A DNA stretch of 64,000 bases, taken from positions 8,496,501 to 8,560,500 of the forward strand of contig OY987226.1 of assembly GCA_963920705.1 (NCBI GenBank), given 5' to 3'. Source of the stretch: Odiellus spinosus. Lineage: Eukaryota > Arthropoda > Arachnida > Opiliones > Phalangiidae. Both the position numbers and the translations under genes were made by a program. A model generated the notes under the pieces. It worked only from the letters and a program-made list of their open reading frames with translations. It searched no databases and was not told the DNA's origin. How positions within the stretch are numbered: the first letter of the stretch is position 1; the number at the start of each line of letters is the position of its first letter. Positions 12,397 through 24,236 of this stretch are shown in pieces.

Positions 12397-13511
12397 ATTC
12401 CTTTACGCGCAACACCAATTGAGTAGTTCTCTATAATTATGTAAGCAAATACATTACGTTACAAGACTATTTTTAATGGAATGCGTTGAACTTTTCTAAA
12501 ACATCCGTTACTGTTGAAAATTAATATCTCACAGTTGATTTAAAACTATATATTAAGTTTGAGTTCATTACGGACAAGTTAATACCAACTGTAGTACAAT
12601 AGACACGAGTCAGAAGTTCCATAATGCTGTTGGCAGGGAATTGAGGTTCATATATTACCCCGCTGTATGAATAAGACTTTCAAAAGCCGGCCTATATAGT
12701 CTCTACCCCCGGGTTTTAATGAAGGCTTTCAAAGGCATCTAATCGAACATCACTATTTCCCCGTCTATCGTACTCCATTCCTGTATCCTGACTGTCCCCA
12801 GCCTACTCGCCCATTTCTTTCCCGTTAGATTTTAGCCCGACATGCCACGCGGGTACTATCGACGTATACACATGCACTGACCATCAATCAAATCCTGGCA
12901 ACGCCAGAATCCTCAAGACCCCATACAAACTCTTAGGATCGACTCTAGACTGCACTCCCCCGTTACACCCAATGATCCCTGCACTTCCGGGTGCAGATAG
13001 CCCCGGTGACAGGTTTTACTTTAGCGCCCTCAAAAATAACTAAGAACTATTCACTTAAAGGGGCAGTGAAATTAGGTTACGCGTCTAACGCCGCTTCTAA
13101 ATAATTGAAATGGAAATCAGGATATTGGCTATAGTTTCAATTCGTCTTGCAAATTGTTCGCGACTGGAATGAAATTTGGTTGTTAAGTCTATGGGAGAAT
13201 TACATTAGGAGACGATGTTATTAAAGGGTATGATGGTTAGGATTAGATTCATTGGCATATTTTTGGGGGGAAGTTTGACACGCTTTCAATTAGAACCTAA
13301 CATACGTGCACAAGATAGTTTGTGATGGTTTGTCATGTAATAAGATAATTAAGGCGTGTAAGGCTGTTACGCAATGTTAAATCTGATTGAGAAAAATATG
13401 TAATTTTCAACTCCCAAGTCTGGAATACAATATACATGTTTGAATTTTGAAGAAAAACTTGTAATGAAAGTTTGGATTAGGCTTAACAAATTATTTCAAA
13501 TAATTTTATGA
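12397..13511. other. Intergenic, no gene seen
   Basis: A markedly C-rich block of about 250 bp at 12765-13015 contrasts with AT-rich flanks. It has no open frame of note and no motif that I recognise. It could be a decayed element or an unidentified exon. Confidence 0.45.
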
Positions 13512-13692
13512 CACACGAGCTGAGTTTGTTAAATGTTTACGCAGATTTTTAAAATATTTGTGGTTAAATTTGTGGCCCACGAATTGTAGTTAGCGTTTGT
13601 TTACAAATACTGGTGACAAACGAATTGAGTTTAGCGTTTGTTCACAAAATTTTGTAACAAAACGAATTATGTGCTTGGCAAATATTAGTGGA
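13512..13692. repeat. Degenerate ~40 bp minisatellite
   Basis: Three to four diverged units share CACGAATTG, TAGCGTTTGTT and CACAAAT segments, at about 13512, 13578, 13617 and 13658. Unit length is 39-41 bp with one longer first unit. The 71-codon open frame that runs through it appears to be a by-product of the repeat. Confidence 0.55.
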
Positions 13693-15581
13693 AAATATTG
13701 CGAAAAAAGTTTTAATCAAGCTTGGCGAATTTTACGATACACTTTCACTCTATTTGATAGTTGGTCGATATTCAATCCAGTTCCACATTCCCTTCAACAC
13801 AGACTAGACTAAGTTACTATGAAGAGCTCGAAATTCATTGTTCACGAAGCGTACGAATTCTGGGTCAAAGTCTAGAGACGGGAGTCATCCTTTAAGTAAT
13901 CCTCTTTAGGATCCCAAATATCCCGTTTATTAAGCTTAACGTATAGGGTTTTCCAGATGGTTTTCCAATATGATAAATTAAAGAGACTTTAAAAAAAGAT
14001 GGGGCCCTCTTCTTGTCAAATAGAGATTTACTCACGGACTCCCAAAATAAAGGGATTCTATTGGGATGAGTTTTATTATTTTTATTTTTTTTTTTCTGGG
14101 AAGGTTGGTGCTGTGATCTCAAACGATTCTTTACATTAGGAAGAAGGGTTTTGTTGGCATTATATATATTTTTTTAAAGTAGAAAAACGAAAAACTTTTC
14201 CTGATTTTATCGGAAATGGAAGTTTTTAAAGACAGATAAGTAAAAAAAGGAGGAATTGGAGTCTTACCGTACCCAAGGTAGCTTTAAAAAACCATCTATC
14301 TTAATTTAAAAGGTTTTAAGAAACCTTTCTGGACAGTATAAGGAACTTAAATCCACCGTAGAAAAGTTTTAAGTCGAAGCAAAGGTTACTTTGTCTAACA
14401 TACAAAGTTAGAGCTAAAATACAATAACTAAAATATTTGTTTGTTTCAGTTATTTGTATCATAGCTTGAAACGGTGATGATTAAGAGCAGTTCGCAAACT
14501 AATCGTAGCTGTCCATGTGAGATTAAATCTCATATGATAATTTTAAATTCTCCCCGAAGGTACTACGGGTTTTATTCCCCTTTATCCTACTTAAATACGG
14601 TCTCAAAATATCATTTGTGTCTTCATTATGATATGAATAAAGCAGTCTTGCAAACCGCTCTTTATATGAGACAACAGCTCATTTAACTTGAAGATAGCAG
14701 AGTGATAATTAGGAGAACACGAAGTGCGGTGTTCCCATGGTGATAAGGTAAACCGTGTTCAACTGTAGTTTTCATATCGTTACGTCATGATAGTTAAACT
14801 TACAAGCCTTACTACCGTCTAAAATTTTAAAGCTAAAGATATTACATATTTAGTATCTAGGAGTAGGGCGGTTGCTTGCAATTCCGGACAATTATAATTC
14901 TGGACAGTGTTGGTTTTAAATGAATATCTTTAACTTTCCTGGCTTCATGTCATGAAAAAAGCCCTTATTTTAAGCCTCGGATTCCGGGTTATCTGTATAA
15001 TATCGCTTCAAGACCGTAGGAGATGATCCGGGGACGATCCGACCCTAATTACATGGTACCGTAATTTCTACGCTTAAAATAATGCCAAATTCGGGGAATG
15101 ACTTAAAACGTGACTCCGAAAATAACCTCTCATTGTCTTTAGAAAAAACGGATGGAACAAAACTTACTTTCTATCGAAACTTCAAACTTTCTTAGGCGGA
15201 AAACACATTCGTGGCATCGGTTCGACGGGATATTCGATTATTAATCTTAATTATAAAAAGCCCTCTACGAGCAGCCAATTCCGGACGCCTCGACACTAGC
15301 CTCGATTAGTCATCAATTACCCACGAAAAAAAACCGAACTATAAAAGACCTAAAACTACACGCTTTCGCGAGATTAAGACCTACCGAAGTAATAAAACAA
15401 ACGTTTCCCCGCCATTTAGGCCTAAAAAGAGACGCTACGAATTTTACGTTTTGCTCTACCTTTACGCGGTAGATGTAGAACCCCCCCCCCCCCCCCCCGG
15501 GGCGAGCTCGCGCTTCGTAAGCGTCTTTCCCGCCAAATCCGAAACAGTGACGATTTTAATTCGTTTTCGAGTTTGGGGCAA
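13693..15581. other. Intergenic, no gene seen; C18 tract at 15481-15498
   Basis: AT-rich spacer, then a run of 18 C followed at once by GGGG at 15481-15502. No supported gene. Confidence 0.5.
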
Positions 15582-15720
15582 GGTTTCCGATAACCTACCC
15601 CCCACCATATAACGATGGTTTTGAACTAATTAGGACCTGGGGAGTTCAGAAAAAATACTTAAAAAAATCTTCAACCATCGTAAGTTTGAGAAAAACGCAT
15701 TTCAAAATTTGAAGTTTCCC
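15582..15720 (+). repeat. Repeat A, solo copy
   Basis: Starting GGTTTCCGATAACC, the unit contains CACCATATAACGATGGTTTT, AATTAGGACCTGGGGAGTTC and GAGAAAAACGCATTTCAAAA. The same unit recurs in direct orientation at 16551-16692 and inverted at 16764-16904, so this is one arm without its partner. Confidence 0.75.
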
Positions 15721-15900
15721 TAAAGTTTTCCTATTCTATAAGAGTTCTAGAAACCTGATGGGAAAATGGTTTGGATTTTGGCAAATCCTAAAAAAAAAAG
15801 GTTTTTGTGGGGGTAAAAAAATCTGTTGTCCCATATGAAGGCGTTTTTAGCCTCGCCTATTTTGATAATCTCCGGAGGGGAAAAAAATGCGGAATTTTTT

Positions 15901-16031
15901 AGACGGAATTACGTCATAAACTCGCGCAGATCGTGTTTTAACTCTGCCGACCCCGTTGAATATTCTCAATGGTCCAGACAAGGCTTCAAGTTAATGAATT
16001 TTATTTTATACAATTTAAGTTTGTTAATAAT
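15901..16031 (+). repeat. Repeat B, copy 1
   Basis: AGACGGAATTACGTCATAAA opens the unit. It is followed by CTCGCGCAGATCGTG, CGACCCCGTTGAATATT, and a tail resembling TTTTATACAATTTAAGTTT. The copy at 16189-16358 has the same order, with about 35 bp extra in the middle. Confidence 0.7.
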
Positions 16032-16188
16032 GTGTGTAGAAACCGATTGCGGATCTTTTAGTGCCTGGCATGAATTTTGGAAATTTGTGGTTTAATTCTA
16101 ATATTAACGAAAGACTACCCATTAGACGCTAGATTTTTTATGTGCGCCATTGCCCCCCGAGGTTTATACATATTTCCCGCCTATTTGT

Positions 16189-16358
16189 AGACGGAATTAC
16201 GTCATAAACTCAGTAGCTCGCTCGCGCAGACCGTGATTTTACTCTGTCGACCCCGTTGAATATTTTCAATTCCTCGCCGCGTGCGCTGTTCATTTGGTTG
16301 ACCAAGACGAGGCTTATGGCTAATGAGTTTTAATTTATACAATTTACGTTTTTTAATG
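16189..16358 (+). repeat. Repeat B, copy 2
   Basis: This is a direct copy of the 15901-16031 unit with the same AGACGGAATTACGTCATAAA head. It carries an insertion around CTCGCCGCGTGCGCTG. The pair lies between two copies of repeat A, suggesting a larger segmental duplication or one composite element. Confidence 0.7.
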
Positions 16359-16550
16359 AAGTATTTTAATTATTATTATTGATGGTAAGGCTTTTAGCTC
16401 AGTGTTCGAGAAAGTGTAGGCTATAGTCAGTATTTTAATATTGTAACCGTATCACATTTATTCGCTCGTAATTGAATATACGTTACAAATTAGGTTAACA
16501 AATGGTGTTAGAATATGACAGGTATAATCCTAAATTGCCCATATTGGCAA

Positions 16551-16904
16551 GGTTTAAGATAACCGAACCCCCCCCCCCCACCATATAACGATGGTTTTAA
16601 ACTAATTAGGACCTGGGGAGTTCAGAAAAAATACTTAAAAAATCTTCAACCATCGGAAGTTTGAGAAAAACGCATTTCAAAATTTGAAGTTTGCATGTTA
16701 AATCCCATAGATTCTAACCCAACCAAACCTAAAATATACCCAATCTAACCTAACCTAACCCATGGGAATTTCAAATTTTCAAATACGTTTTTCTCAAACT
16801 TCCGGTGGTCGGAGATTTTTTTTAAATTATTTTTTCTGAACTCCCCAGCTCCTAAATAGTCTATAACCATCGTTATTTAGTGGGGGGTCGGTTAACGGAA
16901 ATCT
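16551..16904. mobile_element. Inverted pair of repeat A (foldback-like)
   Basis: The left arm at 16551-16692 and right arm at 16764-16904 are inverted copies, each containing CTGGGGAGTTCAGAAAAAAT or its complement. The loop of about 71 bp includes three CCTAA units (arthropod telomere type). The left arm carries a C12 run just before CACCATATAACG. The arms are diverged (roughly 85% by eye), so the element is not recent. There is no coding capacity. Confidence 0.65.
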
Positions 16905-19900
16905 CCCCGAGTTTGGGAAGCCTAACAATACCAAGTGAAGGTGAAATTTGACGATCAAGGTATTTTAACTCTTATTTTTCCGCGATACGATTAAAAAGAG
17001 CGTTAGAAAAGCTTTTATTTTTAATTTAAAGTATAAATATACGTTGGAAAATTATAATTTAAAACGGGTGTCCGGACATGAGAAGCGGGAATTAGAATCG
17101 AACGTCCGAAATAGGAAACCACCACTAGCTGAAGGGAAAGCGCTATTTCTCATTGCTTTACGGGTGTTTTCAGCTTGAAACAGGCTTAAAAGACGCGCAA
17201 AAGATCAAACTATAGGATAATATGTCAAATAGTTGGGGTACCTTAGTGTGGCAACTATTTTTTTTTTTAGTTGATGTATGTCATGGCGCACAGTATTTGT
17301 ACCGCTATTTTATTTTCGATCGCTCCGTAAACGTTGCTAAATGTCTCGCTAAGGAAGGAGAAGTCTTTGCCACGACAAAGCCGCTTGCTTGTGACACACA
17401 CCCGTACAACACACCCTAGTTTCTCAATTCCCGTCTCACCGCCGCTGTACCGACGCTCTGCCGCCCACACCCTTTAACCTTTCCCCTTTAAGAAAGGTTT
17501 TCGCTCGCTCTCGTATCATTAAAACTGCTAAAATCGATGAAAACTCCGCCGCAATAAGAAATACAAGCTTTAACTCCCCACTTACAAACCCATACCCTAC
17601 CCTTTACTCGATAATCATAAAGGGAAAACTGAACACACCCAACCCCCCACAAAGTTGTGTTTCCTTGTAATACACGCGATTTACGACGAAAGGAAGCGTG
17701 TTCAATGCTGGAGAGTGGTTCGGAGCATTCGTTTCAAATGGTTAAACATTTGAATTATTGTACGCAATTTTTTTTAATTATACTAGAGTCTGTTCCATTT
17801 GTCTTAGTGATATGTGGAGAACAAGAAAGGAGAAAGTTACGATTTGGTCCTTTTTGGACCATATCCAAAAAAAAAGGGGGCAGATTATTCCATCTTATAT
17901 AGTTTTGCAGTGAACATTATGGTATAATTCTTAAATGGCACAACCGATGGGAAGTTTCTGATATTTTGGATAACAAACACTGAGTACGCGGCACAAGTAT
18001 ACAATTTGTTCTCAACGGCTTTCAACTCAGAATATGAACACTACAAGCGTGGACCAGTAAGACAACACTAACACATGTCATTTAAAATTAAGAAAAATTT
18101 ATCTGGCAAATGCAAAAACCATCCTTAAAAGCGATTTTGTTTAATGTAAAAAAATAATATAAATGTTCTACGGCTTTGAACATGTTCAGGTGCCAATAAC
18201 TGAGTGACAAGAGAGTATGCGGAATACAATTTCATTTTGTTGAAATTGAATGCAATTATTTCCTTCCCCCCGAATTGTCTCGTATAAAATTTCGAAAACA
18301 GAATCATGTACCAAATATGGAAACGATAATGCACGGTTTCCGTGCGAGACGCTACTTAAAAGTCGCGTATATATAAATTTAGAAATGTGTTGTTGGCCCC
18401 GAGGTTAGCCCTTTTTCTTTCTGAGATACATAATGATGATGGTACGTCCGTTATAAACAGAAATGGAAATTACACTTTTGCAAATATAATAGAAGTGAGA
18501 CCTGAATGGTGATACGTCATGCGATATCTATAGGAAAAATAAAATACCAAGGCAGTTTTCAAAATGGCCAAAACTGATACGGGTAAATACATTGAATAAA
18601 ATCTCGCCTCATTAGGAAAAAAACAAAAAACTAATCGTTATCAATAACCTTTTATCACGAATAATGTTATTTTAAAGTGATGACGTCACTAATGGAATTT
18701 GATTAGCATTGACCAACAAAGAAAGACTTAAGAATGGGCACCTCTTTTAATAGATAAAGATGGATAACAAAACCTGGCATTCATAGGCATCCGCTAAAGG
18801 TGGAAAAAGTAATTAGTTAACTCGCTTTCACTTTCTAATTTATCGTTAATCACATTTTCCCCCATATTCTACGACATCAAGCAAAAAATTATTTATATTT
18901 TTTGGACATTTTAATTTTGAAGTTTCTTTTGAACTCGTTCACATAAAGGTGCATAATTTGAAATATACTTTTAATAGTATTAAAAAGCTCATATTAGAGC
19001 TTCAAAGGAAATGATGAGAGCATCACTCTCATATATATTTGAAGATTAATATCTCATATTTAGGAATACTACCACCGTTTTTGTCGAAGGTCTATGAAAT
19101 ATATTATGAGCTCTTCGAACTATTAAAAAACGATATCCAAAATTGGGTTTGATGTGTTTTTAAAATTCGTCAAAATTAAAATTATAAATTCAGTTATAGC
19201 TAAATATTTGAATACGAAATTAGCCCACTCGTCGAAATCAAACCCACATGGGGTCGCTTGATTAAGGCCTAAAGCATTTTAGAATTACTGGCATATACTT
19301 GAAAGTGAAAAAGAAAATATGCCATAATAGTTTAGCTATAATCACTATAATTAATCTTCTTATCTTCTTTTAATCCCTACGTAATGCCCTTAATTTTAAT
19401 TGTTATATCATTATCAATTCTGGTAGGATATAAAATCTAAAATTTAAATTGGTAATCGATTAAAAACAAATACCATTACACCGTTCCTTTATTAAAATAA
19501 TAATAATAAAAAGATATCCAAGCCCACGCCAATTTTGAAAATAGCCCATTTCTTGGAAATGGCCTTTTTTTTTCGAAGCGTTCTTTTGAAATTAGACCCT
19601 AAAAGAACCCCCCGTTAAAAGATAGAGAAGAGAAATCCCATGACAATAGGCCATTGCTAATTGAATACATTATAAAACAACAGTTTCAACTTTAGGAGCG
19701 AAACAGAGAGGGGTAGAACTTTTTTGAGCCCCCTTTCAAAGAAAGAGTTTATTTGCAGGGAAACAAGATGGGGAAGTTTAAATTATACACTACACTCTTT
19801 GGTGATTTCCATCAACTTCGAAAGCTAATAACTATTGCCTAATGGGGATATCTTCTAAATAGACTGTAATGTAGAAAAAGTATCATCTGCTTAGAGCTAA

Positions 19901-21600
19901 TGTTGAACTCCTATTGGCATAAATCTTATTTTATATCTCCATTATAGGTCAATTAACCTCTTTTCTCCCTCCTTTTATAGCAAAATGTAGCTTTCGTAGA
20001 CTCGTAATCGATATTGATATCTTGCCAATCTAATAAAGGTTTAACCTTCATGACACTTCTTCAACCATCACTCACCAATCGTCTGTTCTAGATTAAGATT
20101 AAGGTAAAGGTAAACCATTGGTCGATTAAATCATGATTAAATTGGGACCCTGATTATTTGTTCGTTATTTTAAATCAATTAGACTGATTAAAATACTTAT
20201 TAATCTCGATTAAATGCACAATCAGAAACAAAGCAAACTCGTGGGACTATATACGTAATCTGTGTATAATCCTGTAGCTTTGACTGTACTACGTAACTAA
20301 TCAGTTACGTAATCACTTTAATACAGTCAAAACTAAGTACATACTATATTTAATATAAAAGGATCATAATCATAAAAGGGTTTGATTAATTTTAAATATT
20401 TTTACTTTGAATTTACTGCGACTATCTTTTAGTAGAAAATCGCATAATGACATCATTAGGAGCATCTTTTTCTTCTCGCGTTTCCGTTATCCAACTACTT
20501 GTACTACGTCACTAAACAAACTATAACAATCACAATTTAGGAATGCGACTTAGGGGGAAAAAACTGGCCTTTCATACTGCTTTTGGGAGGAAAGCTTTTT
20601 TTGAAGGATATAGGAAATAGGAGAGCTCCCCAGCTGGTAAAGGATAGTAGCCAATCAGTGAAGGATGGATTGATGCTACTCGAGAGCCACCTAACGACAC
20701 TTCAGGGAAACTACATTAGGCGCGAAAATTTCACCTTATTTTTTTTACTTTTCTAGTCTTTTTGTCCTTTTAGAAGAAAAACCCACTTTTTTTTTTTTTT
20801 TAACTTCTTTTTTTTTTCGGACCTGGTCCGTAAAACTCTTTCTTTTTAAACTTTGACGATATATTTTTTTTTTTTTTCGTTTCCGAGGAAAAAGAGAATG
20901 GCCTCGAAAATAACAAAGTAAATTGCTCCGTAGGTCTAAATCAAATACTTCAAGGAGAAGGATAGATAGATTCTTATATGTACCGGTATTCAGTGTAGTC
21001 TATAGCTATTCACTAACAATTCTTCGATTTTATTGTCTCGTGTCCGTCTGTCTTGGAACGACGGTATTGGAACAAGAATCTATATTGTCCTGACAATAAA
21101 AGTGCCGAATGTTGATGTCATCTTGCTTAGTGTGTTACTCTTGTACATCGAAAGGAATTTAGGTCGGCGGAACAATTCAGTGAGATTGGGGTACGAATAT
21201 TTCTGTCGTTTTTGGGGGCATTTCCCTAAAATAACGTTTTGAATGAAATTTACATTGAAATAAAGAAATTACGCAATGGTAAAAAAGTTATTATACTAAC
21301 AGATTTATCGATCCTAAATCAAGAACTAACGAATCCAAAGAAAATTCATTCTATCTTATTTTTTAAACTCCAATTAAAAATATATATGTAACACAGGTCA
21401 ATTTAATATCAGATCGATGAATATATCTTATTAGTTTCATTTTCAATGGCATGTACGTGTAAAAGAAAAAAATAGTTGCAAAGGAGAATTGTATAGAATC
21501 TTTTCCTTTGTTCAAGTTATTAATTCGAAATTGCCTCATTCTTTAAGCCTCGAGTGAGGAACGTGAAATATATAAAATATATCAAAAGCTGCTAAGAAAC
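16905..21600. other. Intergenic, no supported gene
   Basis: AT-rich spacer. A weak inverted similarity links about 18888-19000 with 19085-19185 (shared AAGCTCATATTA and ATTTTAATTTTGA blocks), but it is low-complexity. T-rich runs cluster near 20730-20880. No coding signal was recognised. Confidence 0.45.
20279..20331. repeat. 53 bp imperfect palindrome
   Basis: TTTGACTGTACTACGTAAC is mirrored by GTTACGTAATCACTTTAATACAGTCAAA around an AACTAATCAGTT centre. The inner arms (TACGTAACT/AGTTACGTA) are perfect; the outer arms are offset by a few bases. It may be a very small foldback element or a chance hairpin. Confidence 0.45.
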
Positions 21601-21624
21601 CACCAGGGAACAAGTTCTTCTTCA

Positions 21625-22072
21625 ACAGTCCGTTGAACTAATTTCATTTAATGTTTACAAAGCTGAAGAAGGAAAGCTTTTTAAGAAACACACCTACGTG
21701 ATTATCCTCTATCTTAATTCCCTAATCATTCTCTTCATTGACTCAAATAATCTGAACCTACAATAGTCAGTTCAACAAAAACGCCTAGCAGTTTTATTCC
21801 CTTTCTAAATCATCAGTGCTTCATTGACTCAAATTAACTGAAAGTCACTTCATTGACTGCATGAAATAATCCGAACAGAACGCAGTTTGTTCGACTTATT
21901 TGAATGAATGTGTAAAAACTGAGAGAGGGTTTTATTTGTATCTAAACACACACTTCTCTTTCTTCCTTCATCATCACTTCAAGGTCTCAGATACTCGGAA
22001 CACAGTCTGTTCGACTTATTTGATTCAATGCGTGAAAATTGAACTGATAAAGCTTTCTAATCAAACACACCT
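21625..22072 (+). repeat. Three diverged copies of a ~72 bp unit
   Basis: Copies at 21625-21700, 21882-21953 and 22001-22072 share the order CAGTCTGTTCGACTTATTTG, AATG, TGAAAA, AAGCTTT and AAACACAC. CATTGACTCAAAT occurs twice between copies 1 and 2. Spacing is irregular (about 257 and 119 bp), so this is not a simple tandem array. The function is unknown. Confidence 0.5.
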
Positions 22073-24008
22073 GTAAAGGTTTTACTTACTGTAGCATCAC
22101 TAACATTCAATGAGGCCATTTGAACAGACACAAGGGATTGGGAGAAGAAACTAAGGGTTGGGATACTCGAAGATAAAAAAAAACTAAAAGAAATCCCAAC
22201 TAGGTTTTTTTTTTATTTTTTTTTTCATTCTCTAGAACAAAAACGAAGAAAAAAATAGTCTGCTGTGAAGTGCTTATTGGAAAACGATATTTCTGGCTGG
22301 CAGGTGAACTTCTAATCTAGTCTGGACACCCCTTAAACCTACCTTAGACTCATTCCGATATACCGGTATACGAGAAAACTCATTAATTTATAAAAGTGCT
22401 TAAAGGAGTATACATCAAAGGTAGTTAAGGTATCTTATATATCCAAGGTTTTAAAACTCTAAATGGTTGCAGAGATTCGTGAAAAATACGGTAAAGCCTT
22501 TTCACCCTTTAAGCAATTTCCGCGTAAATCTTCATCAAAGCTTTTTGTATAAAAGAGGATTACTATTTCCATAGGTGAAAAGACAAATTTTATCAAATGA
22601 AATCGTAGAAAATTTAAGTTTTGGATGATTAACAATCAATGCACTAAAATCAAGAGCTCATTTATGTACTAGAAGTACATTGAAATACCATATTAACTAC
22701 AACCCACTCTGAATTTTCATAAACTGCGTTCACACTACAGACTATGAAACCGTTTTTAACAGTTTTGGAAAGGTTATAATGGAATATCTCGGGTTTAACT
22801 GTAGAGAGTCTTTGTCCAAATGGAATTATTTACTTTGAATATTCGAAATGCTTTAATACGGTTGCTAGTCTGAACGTAGCTTAATTTCTCCTAAGGCTAA
22901 TTCCTCAAACTAGGAATGTTCCAATAGTTAATGTTAAAAATAATTTTATTCTAGGTATCGTATCGAATTAGATCATGTTAGCTAATATAGTATTTAGACC
23001 TGTATATTCCATTTCGGTGGGTTACGAATTATCCGCCTATATACAATAATTGAGAGACAATATAGGTCATAACTCTATCAGTAGTAGACATCTTTTGCCC
23101 CCACCCCATGATTATGAACTGTAATTTCGGCTCCTACACCATGCCGTAGGTGGAAAGACCTAGCTTATATAGCAACCTGAATTGGGAGGGGTTCTTCGGG
23201 ATCGTTCTGCTTGGATTAAACTATAATTTGAAACGAACACGGGTTGATTAACGCCGAAGAGAGTGCCAGGGCCAGCGTATCATATCCTCGAAGGAACCCT
23301 AACGAGATTCAACATTAACGACCATTCCATTTTCCATGTAGAAAGGGATCGAGGGGGAGAGGATGGGGAGAGAGCGAAAGATATGGAACGAGATAGGTAA
23401 GGATATATTGTAGAGGGCGCGCCACGTTCGCCAAAAGTTCTAATAAAGGCAAAGACGCTTAATCTTGGCTCATTTTATCACTCCTACCATCATTATTGAT
23501 CCCTTTTTCCTATAAGAGGTGAGCCGGTAATAATGTTGAAATTTGGAAGGTCTTAGTGGCCACCTCACGAGGTGTTAGCTCATAGAAAACGTACGCCCGA
23601 GTCTAAAGGGCTTAAATCCTTCCACGGCAGAATGCGTCAATTTAATTCCACGAAAATCGAGCGCTTTTAAATCTAACGGCTTCTTTTTGGCGCATGCTCA
23701 GTTCATTCTCTAATTTCGTTTTTGCGATATAGAGACACAAAATATAGAGTGATATAATTAGATATACATTGATCTAATTTTTACTATACATCTATACTTT
23801 TATTGAAAAGGATTTGGCATAATGAAAAATCTGAGGAGGACCGATTCATACAAAGTGTTATACCTTATATACTAATGAAAATAGTCCGTGGAATTTATTT
23901 AGAACACTAATAATCTATATCTGATGATTGAAATCAATGTACGTTATTGTTATCCTTAGAAGGTGACAATATTTGAAATCACTGACACTTTATTTCTTAT
24001 AAATAGAA
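22073..24008. other. Intergenic, no supported gene
   Basis: Apart from a candidate small inverted-repeat element at 22721-22884, I see only AT-rich spacer and a modest GC-richer stretch at about 23200-23460. Confidence 0.45.
22721..22884. mobile_element. Candidate 164 bp MITE with short inverted ends
   Basis: ACTGCGTTCACACTA near 22723 is mirrored by TAGTCTGAACGTAGCTT ending at 22883 (about 13 of 15 bases complementary). A second complementary AACCG pair lies inside. There is no coding capacity. The repeats are short and diverged and no target duplication was identified. Confidence 0.35.
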
Positions 24009-24236
24009 ATTTCCCATAAATATATAGTAAATAATAACAAAATTTCCATTAATTTAAGTGGAAATCATAAAATGTCCATTAATTTAAGTGGAAATAATAT
24101 CATAATACCCATTAATTTATAGGAAATAATAAAATTGCCATGAATTTATAGGAAATTAATAAAATTGCCATTAATGTATAGGAAATAATAATAAAATTGC
24201 CATTAATTTATAATAGATAAAGGAAATTTCCCGTAA
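24009..24236. repeat. ~30 bp AT-rich minisatellite, seven units
   Basis: Head-to-tail units have the pattern TTGCCATTAATTTATAGGAA followed by ATAATAAAA. Units vary from 29 to 33 bp and the outer ones are more diverged. The array is AT-rich and non-coding. Confidence 0.8.

Noticed and set aside
16745-16761. CCTAA repeats resembling the arthropod TTAGG telomere
   Set aside because: Only about three units, inside a foldback loop; too few for an interstitial telomere claim.
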